Part shown: positions 57,918 through 64,000 of the stretch, piece by piece
Layout of the letters: every line of letters starts with the position of its first letter
Numbering within the stretch: the first letter of the stretch is position 1
From: Arthrobacter sp. ZGTC412
Lineage (GTDB): Bacteria; Actinomycetota; Actinomycetes; Actinomycetales; Micrococcaceae
DNA: 64,000 nt
Direction of reading: 5' to 3'
NCBI RefSeq assembly: GCF_002929215.1
Contig: NZ_PJII01000001.1
Span: 124,001 to 188,000, forward strand
The notes under the pieces: generated by a model
Seen by the model: only the letters and a program-made list of their open reading frames with translations
What the model was told of the DNA's origin: nothing
The model's database searches: none
Made by a program: the position numbers and the translations under genes

Positions 57918-58436
57918 ATGCCGTTCGGCGCCAAGGCTGATTCCACCAAGCCCGCTTCGGCCGACGCCCTGGGGGGCGCCGCGCGGACCGGTTCGGGGCC
58001 TGCCGGTACCTCCGCTCCCGTTGCCGGCAAGGAACAGCGCGTTACCAAGCAGAGGCTGGCAGTCAGCGCCGCACTGGATGAGCTGCACGATTTTGTGAGC
58101 ACGCAGGAGCTCTACCGCATCCTGCAGAACCAAGGCGTATCGGTGTCCCTGGCCACCGCCTACCGGATCCTCCAGTCCCTTGCCGACGAGGGGCTGGTGG
58201 ACGTGCTGCGCAACGGCGACGGCGAAGCGGTTTACCGCCGCTGTGCCGTCACCGGCCATCATCACCACCTCCTGTGCCGGAACTGCGGCAAAGCCGTCGA
58301 GGTGGAAGCGCCGGCTGTGGAAACGTGGGCAGCCCGCACCGCCAGCGAACACGGCTTCACAGAAGTGGCGCATACCGTTGAGATCTTCGGGCTGTGCCCT
58401 GACTGCACGGCGCGCAAGGCAGCAAGCGAGCTCTAA
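57918..58436 (+). CDS. Fur-family zinc-responsive repressor (Zur-like)
   Basis: A 172-residue regulator with an atypical disordered N-terminal region of ~40 residues. The winged-helix domain is visible as RVTKQRLAVSAALDEL and SLATAYRILQSLADEG. The C-terminal metal-binding part has HHHH at 114-117, CRNC with Cys120 and Cys123, and CPDC with Cys160 and Cys163. The CxxC pair gives the structural zinc site. It is convergent with znuA-znuC-znuB, so I read it as Zur rather than Fur. The ATG at 57918 is chosen; the ribosome-binding site is not clear. Confidence 0.88.
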   Translation: MPFGAKADSTKPASADALGGAARTGSGPAGTSAPVAGKEQRVTKQRLAVSAALDELHDFVSTQELYRILQNQGVSVSLATAYRILQSLADEGLVDVLRNGDGEAVYRRCAVTGHHHHLLCRNCGKAVEVEAPAVETWAARTASEHGFTEVAHTVEIFGLCPDCTARKAASEL

Positions 58437-58461
58437 GCAGGCCCGGTCCTAGTGGGCCTGC
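58437..58461. terminator. hairpin between convergent zur-like and znuB genes
   Basis: An 8-bp stem (58437-58444 with 58454-58461) lies immediately after the zur-like stop codon and overlaps the znuB stop codon. It could serve as a bidirectional terminator, but no T-tract follows on either side. Confidence 0.4.
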
Positions 58462-59327
58462 AGGACCCGCCCGTTGATGCCGCGGGACGACCGGACGGAC
58501 CCGATGACGCGGCACACCACATAGATCAGGAACGACAACGTGGTGACGTACGGGCTGATGGGGATGCGGCCGCCAAGGGCCAGCAGGATTCCGCCGACGG
58601 TCGCCGTCACGGCGAAGACAACACTCAGCACCACCACTGCCGCCGGGGAGGAAGTCACCCGGAGGGCTGCAGCAGCTGGTGTGATCAGCAGTGCGAGCAC
58701 CAGGAGGGCTCCCACCACCTGGATGGAAAGAGCCACACTGATTCCCAGCAGGACCATAAAGACGATGGCGAGCGTCCGGACGGGAACACCGCGCGCCTCG
58801 GCCAATTCCGGATCCACACTGGCAAAATTCAGTGGCCGCCAGATGGCCGCCAGGGCCACCATCACCACCACTGCGGTTCCGGCCAGCGCCTGAAGCTGCA
58901 CTGTATCCACTGAGACGATCTGCCCGGTCAGCAGGCCGAACTTGTTCGCAGCGCGTCCCTCGTACAAGGACAGGAACAGGATTCCGAGGCCCAGGCCGAA
59001 GGGCATAATCACGCCGATGATCGAGTTCTTGTCCCGGGCCCGCACCCCCATCAGGCCAAGAAGCAGTGCAGCCGCCACAGAGCCGATGAGCGAACCAAAA
59101 ACGATGTCAGCCCCGATGAGCAGGGCAAAGGCGGCACCGGCGAAGGACAGTTCCGATATTCCGTGGACCGCGAACGCCAGGTCCCGCTTCATCACAAACG
59201 TCCCCACGAGCCCGCCGAGCAGCCCCAGGACTGCTCCAGCCCAGATCGAGTTCTGGACCAGGACCAGCAACTCGCCGTAGTTCTCGAAGCTGAAGATCGC
59301 CCCGATGATGCTGTCGGCGTCCATCAC
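58449..59327 (-). CDS. znuB: zinc ABC transporter permease
   Basis: A 292-residue membrane subunit of the ABC-3 family (zinc/manganese import) with about eight membrane helices. ELSFAGAAFALLIGAD and LLALGGRIPISPYVTTLSFL are typical of ZnuB/MntB/SitD permeases. A GTG at 59327 overlaps the znuC stop codon; an ATG follows three bases later, so either may be used. It is the last gene of znuA-znuC-znuB. Confidence 0.9.
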   Translation of the reverse strand: MMDADSIIGAIFSFENYGELLVLVQNSIWAGAVLGLLGGLVGTFVMKRDLAFAVHGISELSFAGAAFALLIGADIVFGSLIGSVAAALLLGLMGVRARDKNSIIGVIMPFGLGLGILFLSLYEGRAANKFGLLTGQIVSVDTVQLQALAGTAVVVMVALAAIWRPLNFASVDPELAEARGVPVRTLAIVFMVLLGISVALSIQVVGALLVLALLITPAAAALRVTSSPAAVVVLSVVFAVTATVGGILLALGGRIPISPYVTTLSFLIYVVCRVIGSVRSSRGINGRVLQAH

Positions 59328-60139
59328 GCCACCTCTCCGGCAAGGGCGTGGGCCTCCGTGTGGTGATGCGTCGTGGCGTCCGGCAGGCCCACCACCACGA
59401 TGCGGCCGTTGGCGTGGATAACCTCGACGTGACTGCCATAGAGATCCGAGAGGACCTCCGTGGTCATCACTTCCTGCGGCGTGCCAACCTTGAAGCGGCC
59501 GCCCGCCAGGTAAAGCACCCGGTCCACGTAATCGATCACGGGGTTGATCTCGTGGGTAACAAACACCACCGCGCTGTTCTGCTCATGGCATTGCTTGTTG
59601 ATCAGCGCGCTGACTGCCTGCTGGTGGTGCAGGTCAAGGGAGAGCAGCGGTTCATCGCACAGCAGGACCTTGGGGTCGGTGGCAAGGGCCTGCGCCACAC
59701 GGAGCCGCTGCTGTTCGCCGCCGGAGAGCTGGCCCACCGGAACCTTGGCATAATCGGTTGCCCCCACCAGTTCAAGGAGCTCGTCAATCCTGCGGTTCGC
59801 TTTGCCCGACGACATGCGGAGTCCCCAGCGGTGGCCGTCCACCCCCAAGCCCACCAGGTCGCGGGCGCGCATAGGCGTATCCCGCGCGAAGGATTTTTGC
59901 TGCGGGATGTAGCCGATCAGGCTGCTGCCGCGCTCAACCGGGTGCCCGCCGAGCGTTGCCTTTCCGCTGTGCAGGTCCTGCAGACCCAGCAGGACCTTCA
60001 GGAAGCTGGTTTTGCCGCTGCCGTTGGGCCCGAGCACGGCAAAGAACTCACCGGGCCTGATTTCCAGGTCCAGATCCTCCCAGAGCGTCCGCTTACCGAA
60101 TGCGAGGGACGCCCCGGTGAGGCTGACCACGGGTTTCAA
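59324..60139 (-). CDS. znuC: zinc ABC transporter ATP-binding protein
   Basis: A 271-residue ATPase of the zinc importer. Walker A is [14 protein letters not shown], the signature is [18 protein letters not shown], Walker B is [14 protein letters not shown] and the switch His is in [11 protein letters not shown]. The C-terminal tail is His-rich ([17 protein letters not shown]), a common feature of zinc transporter ATPases. It overlaps znuA and znuB by four bases each, so the three genes form one operon. Confidence 0.93.
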   Translation of the reverse strand: MKPVVSLTGASLAFGKRTLWEDLDLEIRPGEFFAVLGPNGSGKTSFLKVLLGLQDLHSGKATLGGHPVERGSSLIGYIPQQKSFARDTPMRARDLVGLGVDGHRWGLRMSSGKANRRIDELLELVGATDYAKVPVGQLSGGEQQRLRVAQALATDPKVLLCDEPLLSLDLHHQQAVSALINKQCHEQNSAVVFVTHEINPVIDYVDRVLYLAGGRFKVGTPQEVMTTEVLSDLYGSHVEVIHANGRIVVVGLPDATTHHHTEAHALAGEVA

Positions 60140-61122
60140 CTATTTGTCTCCAGAACTTTGCTGACGTTGTTCACATTGTCCGTCATCCACTGCACATAGG
60201 TCTTGCCCTCGGGCAGCGTTTCACTGAAATCAACCACCGGGACGCCCGCCGTTTCGGCAGCCTTCTTCAGCGCCTCGGTCTGCGGACCCTCGGTCTGCCC
60301 GTTGTAGGCGAGGAACCTCACCGACTTGGAGGCCACCAGGTCCGTTGCGGCCTTGAGGACAGCCGGCGGAACGTCGGAGCCTTCCTCAACCGCAGCGGTG
60401 TAGTCCTTCGGCGTAGCGTTCTCCAGGCCCGCATCTTCAAGCAGGTACACCGGTACCGGCTCCGTCACAGCAACGGGCGCGCCGGCCGCTCCGGCCTTCA
60501 GCCCTCCGAGTTTCCCGGTCAGTTCTTCCAGCTCGGCCTTAAAGCCAGCAGCGTTCGAATCGAAGGCAGCTGCCGAGGCCGGCTCCAGCTCACCGAGCTT
60601 GGCTGCCAGGTCATCCGCCAGCCGTCCCATGGCAGCCAGGCTGTACCAGACGTGCTCGTTGAGCTCCCCGTGGTCGTGTGCGTGGTCATCTTCTGCCGCT
60701 GGCTCCGCAGGTGTTGCCACGCCCGGGGCTTCCTCCTCCGGGTGGGCCATGCCGGAGAGCTCGACGGCGTTCAGCACCTTGCCGGCGTGGATGCTGCTGT
60801 CTTCCGCCAGGGTATGGAGAAAATCGTCGTACCCGCCGCCATTCTCGATGACCAGATCTGCCTTGGACACGGCCAGCCGGTCCTGCGCAGTGGCTTCGTA
60901 GGAGTGCGGATCCTGGCTGGTCTTGGTGATGACGGCAGTAACACTGACTTTGTCCCCGCCGATTGTCTCTGCGATGTCACCGTAGACGTTGGTGGAGGCC
61001 ACCACGTTGATCCCTTCGGCCGCCTCGGTTGAAGCTTCCGGCTGGGGGCTGCACCCGGTGAGCAGCAGGCCAAGCCCGGCAAGTGCTGCCAGGGATGATC
61101 GGGCAGCGGAAAGACGGCGCAC
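60136..61122 (-). CDS. znuA: zinc ABC transporter substrate-binding lipoprotein
   Basis: A 328-residue TroA/ZnuA-type lipoprotein. The signal peptide ends at the lipobox LLLTGC. NVYGDIAETIGGDKV and DPHSYEATAQDRLAVSKADL are family motifs carrying the first zinc His. A short His/Asp-rich loop (AAEDDHAHDHGELNEHVW) supplies a further His and is typical of zinc binders. The C-terminal part has FLAYNGQTEGPQTEALKKAA. The start is a GTG with GAGG six bases upstream. It is the first gene after the Zur-box palindrome. Confidence 0.93.
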   Translation of the reverse strand: MRRLSAARSSLAALAGLGLLLTGCSPQPEASTEAAEGINVVASTNVYGDIAETIGGDKVSVTAVITKTSQDPHSYEATAQDRLAVSKADLVIENGGGYDDFLHTLAEDSSIHAGKVLNAVELSGMAHPEEEAPGVATPAEPAAEDDHAHDHGELNEHVWYSLAAMGRLADDLAAKLGELEPASAAAFDSNAAGFKAELEELTGKLGGLKAGAAGAPVAVTEPVPVYLLEDAGLENATPKDYTAAVEEGSDVPPAVLKAATDLVASKSVRFLAYNGQTEGPQTEALKKAAETAGVPVVDFSETLPEGKTYVQWMTDNVNNVSKVLETNS

Positions 61123-61170
61123 GGGAACCTCGGTTCAAACGGGATCGGAAAAGTACCACTTCAGCTTATA

Positions 61171-61197
61171 CCTAAATGGGAATGATTCCTATTTAGG
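61171..61197. promoter_or_regulatory. probable Zur operator upstream of znuA
   Basis: A 27-base near-perfect palindrome with the core GGAATGATTCC and outer arms CCTAAAT/ATTTAGG lies 49 bases upstream of the znuA start. The central AATGATT matches the core of known actinobacterial Zur boxes. A -10-like TATAAG on the minus strand is at 61165-61170, so a bound repressor would cover the -35 region and block the promoter. Confidence 0.8.
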
Positions 61198-61241
61198 TGG
61201 AATGCAAGTGCGAGCCCTGGGCCAGCAAGGGGCGGATCCCT

Positions 61242-61269
61242 GGAGCCCGGCACCCGCGCACGGGGCTCC
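61242..61269 (-). terminator. hairpin downstream of the CNNM-like genes
   Basis: A 7-bp GGAGCCC/GGGCTCC stem (61242-61248 with 61263-61269) with a GC-rich loop lies 8 bases past the end of the second CNNM-like gene, reading leftward. No T-run follows, so it is only a possible U-poor terminator. Confidence 0.3.
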
Positions 61270-61276
61270 CGGAACC

Positions 61277-62347
61277 TCAGCCGCCGTTTGGCTGGCCCAG
61301 CCTGCGGACGCCGGTGGCCTGCGTGGCGTCACGGATTTCACCCACAAGCTGCTCGATCACGTCTTCCAGGAAGAGGACGCCCTTTGTATTGCCATCGGGG
61401 CCGATGACCCGCGCCAGGTGCGAACCGGTGCGCTGCATTACCGACATTGCTTTTTCGATTTCGTCATCCAGGGCCAGGTTGGCGAGGGACCTGATCCGGC
61501 TCTCAGCAATGGCGTGCCCGTAGGCTGCCTCGGGGATGGACAGGACGTCCTTCACGTGGAGGTAGCCGTAGAGCATGTCATCGTCGTCGAGCATCGGGAA
61601 GCGTGAGAACCCGGTGCGGCTTACGGCCTTCTCAAACTCCACCGGCGTAGTAGCCGCCTTCAGCATGACCAGCTTTTCCAGCGGCACCATAATGTCCGCC
61701 GCATTGTACTCGGAGAATTCGAGCGCGCCGGTGATCAGCCCCGCATCGTCATCCACCAGGCCGTGGCGGGTGGACTCCTGCACGATGGACTGCACCTCCT
61801 CAAGGGTGAAGGAGGAGTTCACCTCGTCCTTGGGCTCGATACGGAGCATCTTGAGGATGTGGTTCGCCGACCAGTTAAGGACGGAGATGACGGGGTGGAC
61901 CAGCCGGGCAACGAACATCAGCGGCGGGGCGAGCAGGAGGGCTGCCTTGTCAGCGACGCTTACCGAGATGTTCTTCGGCACCATCTCGCCGAAGGTCACG
62001 TGAAGGAATGTCACCACCATCAGGGCGATTGCGAAGGCAGCCACATCGGCAACTTCAGTCGGCAGGCCCAAAGTCTCCAGCGGCACGGCCAGCAGGTGGT
62101 GGATGGCAGGCTCTGCCACCAGCAGGATCAGGAGGGAGCAGACCGTGATGCCTAGCTGCGCGCACGCCAGCATCAGCGAAACGTTCTCCATGGCACGGAG
62201 CGTGGTTTGCGCCCGCTTGTTTCCGGCTTCAGCCAGCGGCTCGATCTGGCTGCGCCGGGCAGACATCACCGCGAACTCGGCGCCAACAAAAAACGCGTTG
62301 CCGAGCAGGAGGACAACCAGCCATAGTATTCCGGCCCAGTCGCTCAT
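61277..62347 (-). CDS. CNNM/CorC-type membrane protein (hemolysin-related, DUF21 plus CBS pair)
   Basis: A 356-residue membrane protein. The N-terminal DUF21 domain has four membrane helices (ILWLVVLLLGNAFFVGAEFA at the start, LHVTFGEMVPKNISVS near residue 115), followed by two CBS domains (IMVPLEKLVMLKA and ALDDEIEKAMSVMQRTGSHL). The C-terminal CorC/HlyC domain of longer homologues is missing; the protein ends soon after VIEQLVGEI. Relatives export magnesium or cobalt. The gene overlaps its upstream partner by four bases. Confidence 0.9.
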   Translation of the reverse strand: MSDWAGILWLVVLLLGNAFFVGAEFAVMSARRSQIEPLAEAGNKRAQTTLRAMENVSLMLACAQLGITVCSLLILLVAEPAIHHLLAVPLETLGLPTEVADVAAFAIALMVVTFLHVTFGEMVPKNISVSVADKAALLLAPPLMFVARLVHPVISVLNWSANHILKMLRIEPKDEVNSSFTLEEVQSIVQESTRHGLVDDDAGLITGALEFSEYNAADIMVPLEKLVMLKAATTPVEFEKAVSRTGFSRFPMLDDDDMLYGYLHVKDVLSIPEAAYGHAIAESRIRSLANLALDDEIEKAMSVMQRTGSHLARVIGPDGNTKGVLFLEDVIEQLVGEIRDATQATGVRRLGQPNGG

Positions 62348-63681
62348 CGTTCAGCCCCGTCGTGGTTGTTGCCGGAGTCGGGTTCGGGCTCGGCCGGCCG
62401 GAAACAGATCCGGTCGATCCGCCTGCCATCCATCCTGGTGACACTCAGCGTTCCGCCGCCAACGGGGACGGTGTCGCCCACCATGGCGATCCGGCCAAGC
62501 TCGCTCATAACATAGCCGCCTACTGTTTCGTAGGCTGCCTCATCGGGAACGGTCAGGCCTGAAATTTGTTCGGACAGTTCGTCCGGGCGGAGCAACCCAG
62601 GGAAATACCAGTCGCCGGATGCGCTCTGCAGTAAGCCGGGACGGACCTTGTCATGCTCGTCGGACACCTCGCCCACGATTTCCTCGACCAGGTCCTCGAG
62701 GGTGGCGATGCCCGCGGTCCCGCCATATTCATCCAGGACAACCGCCAGCTGCAGGTTGCCCTCACGGAGTTCCGCGAGCAGGGCATCAAGGTGGATGGTC
62801 TCCGGGACCCGCAGCACTTCGGTCATGATGGCACCTGCTTCCAGGTTTTGCCGGCGCTCCCAGGGAACAGCCACCGCCTTCTTGACGTGGACCAACCCCC
62901 GGATGTCGTCCGCGGATTCGCCAATGATCGGGAAGCGTGAGTACCCGGTCCGGCGTGCGGCAGCGAGGATGTCAGAGACAGGCTGGTCCGCTTCGATCGT
63001 CTCCACCCGGATGCGCGGGGTCATCACATCCGCCGCGGTCCGGGTAGAAAAGTTCAGCGTCCGCGCCACGAAGTTGGCCGTACCGGCATCAAGCGTTCCC
63101 ATTTCCGCCGACCGCCGCACCAACGACGACAGTTCGGCAGGGGTCCTGGCACCGGATATCTCTTCCTTCGCCTCGAGCCCGAAAACGTTCAGCACTTTGT
63201 TGGAAAAGCCGTTGAGCACAACGATGGCGGGTTTGAACACAGCGGTGAACATCAGCTGCGGCCGGGCCAGCGCACGACCAACCGGGAAGGACAGGGCGAT
63301 GGCCATGTTCTTGGGCACCAGTTCGCCCAGGAGCATCGACAGCAGGGTGGCGATTGCCATCGCCAGGACCAGTGAGATGGAGGCCACCGCCACGTCAGGA
63401 AGTCCGACGGCGGCCAGCGGGGCTTCCAGAAGCCGGCCCACCGATGGCTCCATCACATAACCGGTCAGCAGGGTGGTCAGCGTGATGCCCAGCTGGCAGC
63501 TGGAGAGCTGCGTTGAAAGGGACTTCAGGCACTTCAGCAAGGGGACGGCGCCGGCGTCGCCGTCGTCGATGGCCCTTTGGACGGTGGCCTGGTCAAGGGC
63601 AATGAGGGAAAATTCGACGGCGACAAAAAAGCCCGTGCCGGCGATCAGCAGCAAACCTGCTGCGAGGAGAAGCCATTCCAT
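62344..63681 (-). CDS. CNNM/CorC-type membrane protein (hemolysin-related, full length)
   Basis: A 445-residue protein with the complete family layout: DUF21 membrane domain (WLLLAAGLLLIAGTGFFVAV first helix, SMLLGELVPKNMAIALS at its end), a pair of CBS domains (VMTPRIRVETIEAD and the segment LDALLAELREGNLQLAVVLD) and the C-terminal CorC/HlyC domain after VEEIVGEVSDEHD. It probably works with the shorter downstream protein in divalent-cation efflux, as such pairs often occur in Actinobacteria. The ATG at 63681 is the natural start. Confidence 0.92.
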   Translation of the reverse strand: MEWLLLAAGLLLIAGTGFFVAVEFSLIALDQATVQRAIDDGDAGAVPLLKCLKSLSTQLSSCQLGITLTTLLTGYVMEPSVGRLLEAPLAAVGLPDVAVASISLVLAMAIATLLSMLLGELVPKNMAIALSFPVGRALARPQLMFTAVFKPAIVVLNGFSNKVLNVFGLEAKEEISGARTPAELSSLVRRSAEMGTLDAGTANFVARTLNFSTRTAADVMTPRIRVETIEADQPVSDILAAARRTGYSRFPIIGESADDIRGLVHVKKAVAVPWERRQNLEAGAIMTEVLRVPETIHLDALLAELREGNLQLAVVLDEYGGTAGIATLEDLVEEIVGEVSDEHDKVRPGLLQSASGDWYFPGLLRPDELSEQISGLTVPDEAAYETVGGYVMSELGRIAMVGDTVPVGGGTLSVTRMDGRRIDRICFRPAEPEPDSGNNHDGAER

Positions 63682-64000
63682 TCAGCATCCCGCCCGGACA
63701 GCCGTGGCTGCGTGGGAGGGCGTTGGAGATGGTAAGCGGCGCCAGGAATGTCGGTCCGGCGGAGGATGGTCGGCCGATGCCGACGCAGTTTCCTTGGCAG
63801 CTCCTGCCGGCTGTGCCGGCGAATGGTGATGGGCGCGTGTTCGGGGTTTGCCGGCTCTGCGGGTGGACTGCGCGGCGCTCTGTACGCTCCGCTGGCAGCA
63901 CCCAGGCCGGCACCTAGATTTACTGTCCATAAGAGCTTCAGTCTACAGGGAGCCGGGCTCCCCACCGTGACTCCCGCAATAGCCCTCAGGGCGGCCCCCG
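63682..64000. other. gene-free end of the window
   Basis: This 319-base stretch holds no open frame that looks like a real protein. It is upstream of the CNNM-like operon and should contain that operon's promoter. I cannot identify a riboswitch or clear promoter hexamers in it. It may also include the start or end of a gene beyond the window, which cannot be judged. Confidence 0.4.

Noticed and set aside
63645-63965. Open frames on both strands at the right end
   Set aside because: They are Arg/Pro/Ser-rich with no motif or ribosome-binding site and overlap one another, so none is supported.

Overview
The window is GC-rich, densely coded chromosomal DNA with many GTG/TTG starts. The gene content suggests a member of the Micrococcaceae (Arthrobacter/Pseudarthrobacter type): NucS mismatch endonuclease, DUF2550 beside atpC, a Rho with a long Arg/Asp-rich insertion, DUF3039, Cds1-type cysteine desulfhydrase, and the gene order argS-lysA-hom-thrC-thrB-rho-prfA-prmC-tsaC-atp. 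The genus is inferred from gene content only. I see no prophage, insertion sequence or CRISPR array. The accessory content is modest: glycosyltransferases, an HNH/DUF222 gene, a protealysin-like protease and a flavin redox operon.

Layout. 1-10.7 kb: DUF3039 protein, NagB, a two-gene ABC transporter, an OYE-family reductase, a redox-dead YbbN-like thioredoxin/TPR protein, a large envelope protein, an AI-2E-family permease and an alpha/beta hydrolase. 10.7-12.1 kb: nucS and a cold-shock gene with a structured leader and a perfect 14-bp terminator. 12.1-16.0 kb: a membrane esterase translationally coupled to an aminoacyl-phosphatidylglycerol-type synthase whose N-terminus resembles a catalytically dead rhomboid. 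16.0-24.4 kb: DUF2550 gene and the complete ATP synthase operon (atpI-like, atpZ-like, B, E, F, H, A, G, D, C), read leftward. It has a 20-bp-stem hairpin between atpA and atpG and an epsilon subunit without its C-terminal helices. 24.5-29.4 kb: WecA-like initiating transferase, CapD/FlaA1-like dehydratase and two family 2 glycosyltransferases. 29.4-41.4 kb: tsaC, prmC, prfA, a repeat-rich spacer, rho, then thrB-thrC-hom-lysA-argS, all leftward.

41.5-44.5 kb, rightward: an FMN-binding lipoprotein, an ApbE flavin transferase and an RnfD/NqrB-like membrane domain fused to a ferredoxin-NADP-reductase module. This is a self-contained membrane flavin electron-transfer unit and the most interesting candidate system here. 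It is followed by tRNA-Arg(CCG) with a strong terminator. 44.7-53.4 kb: HNH/DUF222 protein, an M4 protealysin-like protease with an emfourin-like inhibitor gene behind it, a GlxA-type regulator and HrpA helicase. 53.4-57.8 kb: HIT protein, zinc alcohol dehydrogenase, two-domain sulfurtransferase, divergent Cds1-like enzyme and a metallo-hydrolase. 57.9-61.2 kb: a Zur-like Fur protein convergent with znuA-znuC-znuB, with a near-perfect palindrome upstream of znuA as the likely Zur operator. 61.3-63.7 kb: two coupled CNNM/CorC-type membrane proteins. The last 319 bases hold no gene I can support.
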